From: Pseudomonadota bacterium
GTDB taxonomy: Bacteria > Pseudomonadota > Alphaproteobacteria > Sphingomonadales > Sphingomonadaceae
DNA: 7,478 nt
Reading direction: 5' to 3'
NCBI GenBank assembly: GCA_023426225.1
Contig: JAFABD010000026.1
Span: forward strand, 1 to 7,478
In this document: piece by piece, positions 6,165-7,478 of the stretch
Position numbering within the stretch: position 1 is the stretch's first letter
Layout of the letters: the number at the start of each line of letters is the position of its first letter
Position numbers and translations under genes: made by a program
Notes under the pieces: generated by a model
What the model was told of the DNA's origin: nothing
The model's input: the letters and a program-made list of their open reading frames with translations, nothing else
Database searches by the model: none

Positions 6165-7409
6165 GTGTCCGCCGAATCGCCCGCCATCCTGGTCATCGAC
6201 GACGATCCCGACATCGTCCGCGCGGCGACGCTGCTGCTCGAACGGCAGGGCATGCGCGTGACCGGCGCCACCGACCCCGACGCGGCATGGGTGCGGCTGG
6301 CCGAGGCCCCGGCCGACGTCATCCTGCTCGACCTCAACTTCGCGCGCGGGCGGACGAGCGGCGAGGAAGGCTTCCGGATGCTCGACCGGCTGATCGCCGC
6401 CGACCGCAACGCCGTGGTGGTGGTTGTGACCGGGCATAGCGGCATCGCGGTCGCGGTGCAGGCGATGCGCGGAGGGGCGAGCGACTTTGTGATCAAGCCG
6501 TGGAGCAACGAGCGGCTGCTCGCCACGGTCGAGCGCGCGGTCGCGCTGCGCCGGGCGAAACTGGCCGCGGCGCCGCCGGCGGCGGGCGAAGAGGCATTGC
6601 TGCTGCTGGGCGAGGCGCCGGCGATCGAGGCGGCGCGCGGGGTCGTCGCCCGTGTCGGCCCGACCGATGCGGCGGTGCTGATTACCGGCCCGGCGGGGAG
6701 CGGCAAGACGCTGGTGGCGCAGATGCTCCACCGAGCCTCCCCGCGCGCCGAGCGCCCGCTGGTGACGCTCGACGCCGCGGTGGCCGACCTTGCGACCGTC
6801 GCCGCGCGGACCGAGGCCGCCGAGGGGGCCACGCTGCTGATCGAGGCGGTCGACCAGTTGGCGCCCGCATTGCAGCCCGAGCTGGCGCGGCGGCTGGGAA
6901 GCGTGCGCGTGCTGGCGACGAGCCGCCGCGACCGGGCGGGAACGCGGGCGGCGCTGAACGACGACCTGCGCTTTCGGCTGAACACGGTGGAGATCGCGCT
7001 GCCGGCGCTGGCGGGGCGGGGCGACGACGCATTGCTGCTCGCCCGCCATTTCCTGGCGCTGTTCGCGGGCCGATATGGCCAGCCGCTGCGCCCGCTGACC
7101 GACGAGGCGGCGCGGGCGGTCGCGGCCGATTCGTGGCCCGACGGGGTGCATGGGCTGCGCCTCGCGATCGAGCGCGCGGTGCTGCTGGGCGGCGGCGAGG
7201 CGATCGACGTCGCCGCGCTGGGGCTTGCGCTTGCCGACGAGCCGGGCGAGCCGAGCGCGATCCGGGCCGACCTGAACCTCAACCGCAGCGAGGCGGCGCT
7301 GGTCGCGGCGGCGCTGAAACGGCACGCGTTCAATGTCAGCCGCGCGGCGGCCGAGCTGGGGCTGACGCGCGCGGCGCTCTATCGGCGGATGGCGAAATAT
7401 GGGCTCTAG
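6165..7409 (+). CDS. NtrC-architecture response regulator with degenerate AAA+ domain lacking GAFTGA (414 aa)
   Basis: This is a cytoplasmic two-component regulator. The receiver domain is intact: Asp12/Asp13, phospho-acceptor Asp56, Thr89 and Lys111 (DFVIKPW). After Asp56 there is an extended loop with RTSGEEGF, which I associate from memory with regulators adjacent to MacB/FtsX transporters. The AAA+ domain (about 145-345) has a Walker A GPAGSGKT (175-182). Walker B reads LLIEA, with Asp-Glu replaced by Glu227-Ala228, and there is no GAFTGA anywhere. Only the second of the two PspF-like arginine fingers is kept (Arg271), and the sensor II position in WPDGVHGL is His329. A Fis-type HTH follows at about residues 372-414 (NVSRAAAELGLTRAALYRRMAKYGL in two parts: the recognition helix starts at LTRAALYRRM). 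The start is GTG; an in-frame TAA at 6144-6146 limits the frame, and GAGG at 6150-6153 is a weak, distant ribosome binding site. It is divergent from the efflux operon and overlaps the next gene by 11 bp. Confidence 0.93.
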   Translation: MSAESPAILVIDDDPDIVRAATLLLERQGMRVTGATDPDAAWVRLAEAPADVILLDLNFARGRTSGEEGFRMLDRLIAADRNAVVVVVTGHSGIAVAVQAMRGGASDFVIKPWSNERLLATVERAVALRRAKLAAAPPAAGEEALLLLGEAPAIEAARGVVARVGPTDAAVLITGPAGSGKTLVAQMLHRASPRAERPLVTLDAAVADLATVAARTEAAEGATLLIEAVDQLAPALQPELARRLGSVRVLATSRRDRAGTRAALNDDLRFRLNTVEIALPALAGRGDDALLLARHFLALFAGRYGQPLRPLTDEAARAVAADSWPDGVHGLRLAIERAVLLGGGEAIDVAALGLALADEPGEPSAIRADLNLNRSEAALVAAALKRHAFNVSRAAAELGLTRAALYRRMAKYGL

Positions 7410-7478
7410 GGGATGGCGCGCGCTGCTGCGTGGGCTGTTGCTGCTCGCCGCGGGCGGGCTGTTCGCGCTGGCATGGGC
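7399..7478 (+). CDS. N-terminus of a membrane protein, probably the partner sensor histidine kinase (truncated by window end)
   Basis: The ATG at 7399 overlaps the last codons of the response regulator gene, as is common for regulator-kinase pairs. The 26 complete codons encode a short basic start (MGSRGWRALLRG) followed by a hydrophobic stretch (LLLLAAGGLFALAW), the usual beginning of a membrane-bound sensor kinase. A competing ATG at 7413 gives a less hydrophobic, Arg/Ala-rich peptide in another frame and is less likely. No kinase motif lies within the window, so the identity rests on position and on the membrane segment. Confidence 0.6.
   Translation, partial: MGSRGWRALLRGLLLLAAGGLFALAW

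Noticed and set aside
6123..7333. Two long - strand open frames opposite the response regulator
   Set aside because: Both are antisense to a regulator with intact receiver residues and HTH; their translations are Arg/Gln- or Ser/Arg-rich without domains.
1..7478. Mobile elements, CRISPR arrays, tRNA or rRNA genes, phage or defence genes
   Set aside because: No terminal inverted repeats, transposase or integrase motifs, regularly spaced repeats, tRNA-like cloverleaf or rRNA sequence was seen by eye, and almost all bases are accounted for by the listed genes.

Overview
This is a very GC-rich, densely coded window. Its protein families and codon usage look like an alphaproteobacterium, most likely a sphingomonad (Sphingomonas or a relative). 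That assignment rests on gene style only; no rRNA or other taxonomic marker is present.

Left end (1-1122, + strand): the C-terminal part of a P1B-type Cu+-exporting ATPase (copA). It overlaps by ATGA a complete CueR-type MerR regulator with the copper ligands C112 and C120. The two form a self-contained copper efflux and sensing unit. Convergent to it (1389-1195, - strand) is a small acidic 64-aa protein of unknown function with a strong ribosome binding site. It carries an internal DDDIPF string resembling the C-terminal tip of SSB.

Centre (5989-1531, - strand): an efflux operon in the order periplasmic adaptor (HlyD/RND-adaptor fold), MacB/LolD-type ATPase, a predicted 33-aa single-pass membrane peptide, and an 808-aa tandem MacB/FtsX permease with eight predicted membrane segments. 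The last three genes are joined by two ATGA overlaps, and the adaptor stop lies 9 nt before the ATPase start. The 33-aa ORF fills exactly the space between ATPase and permease.

Right end (6165-7478, + strand): a divergently transcribed NtrC-architecture response regulator, then the first 26 codons of a membrane protein that is probably the partner histidine kinase. The regulator keeps an intact receiver domain and Fis-type HTH. Its AAA+ domain has lost the two loops that normally engage sigma-54 (GAFTGA/L1 and L2) and has degenerate Walker B, arginine-finger and sensor II positions. It therefore most likely acts as a non-sigma-54 regulator. The divergent intergenic region (about 175 bp) contains a near-perfect 22-bp palindrome, further TGTCCG half-sites, and a GATAAT -10 facing the efflux operon without a recognisable -35. 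This fits activator-dependent control of the efflux operon by the neighbouring two-component system.

Most interesting points: the sigma-54-loop-less regulator with its candidate operator, and the undescribed 33-aa membrane microprotein embedded in the ABC operon.
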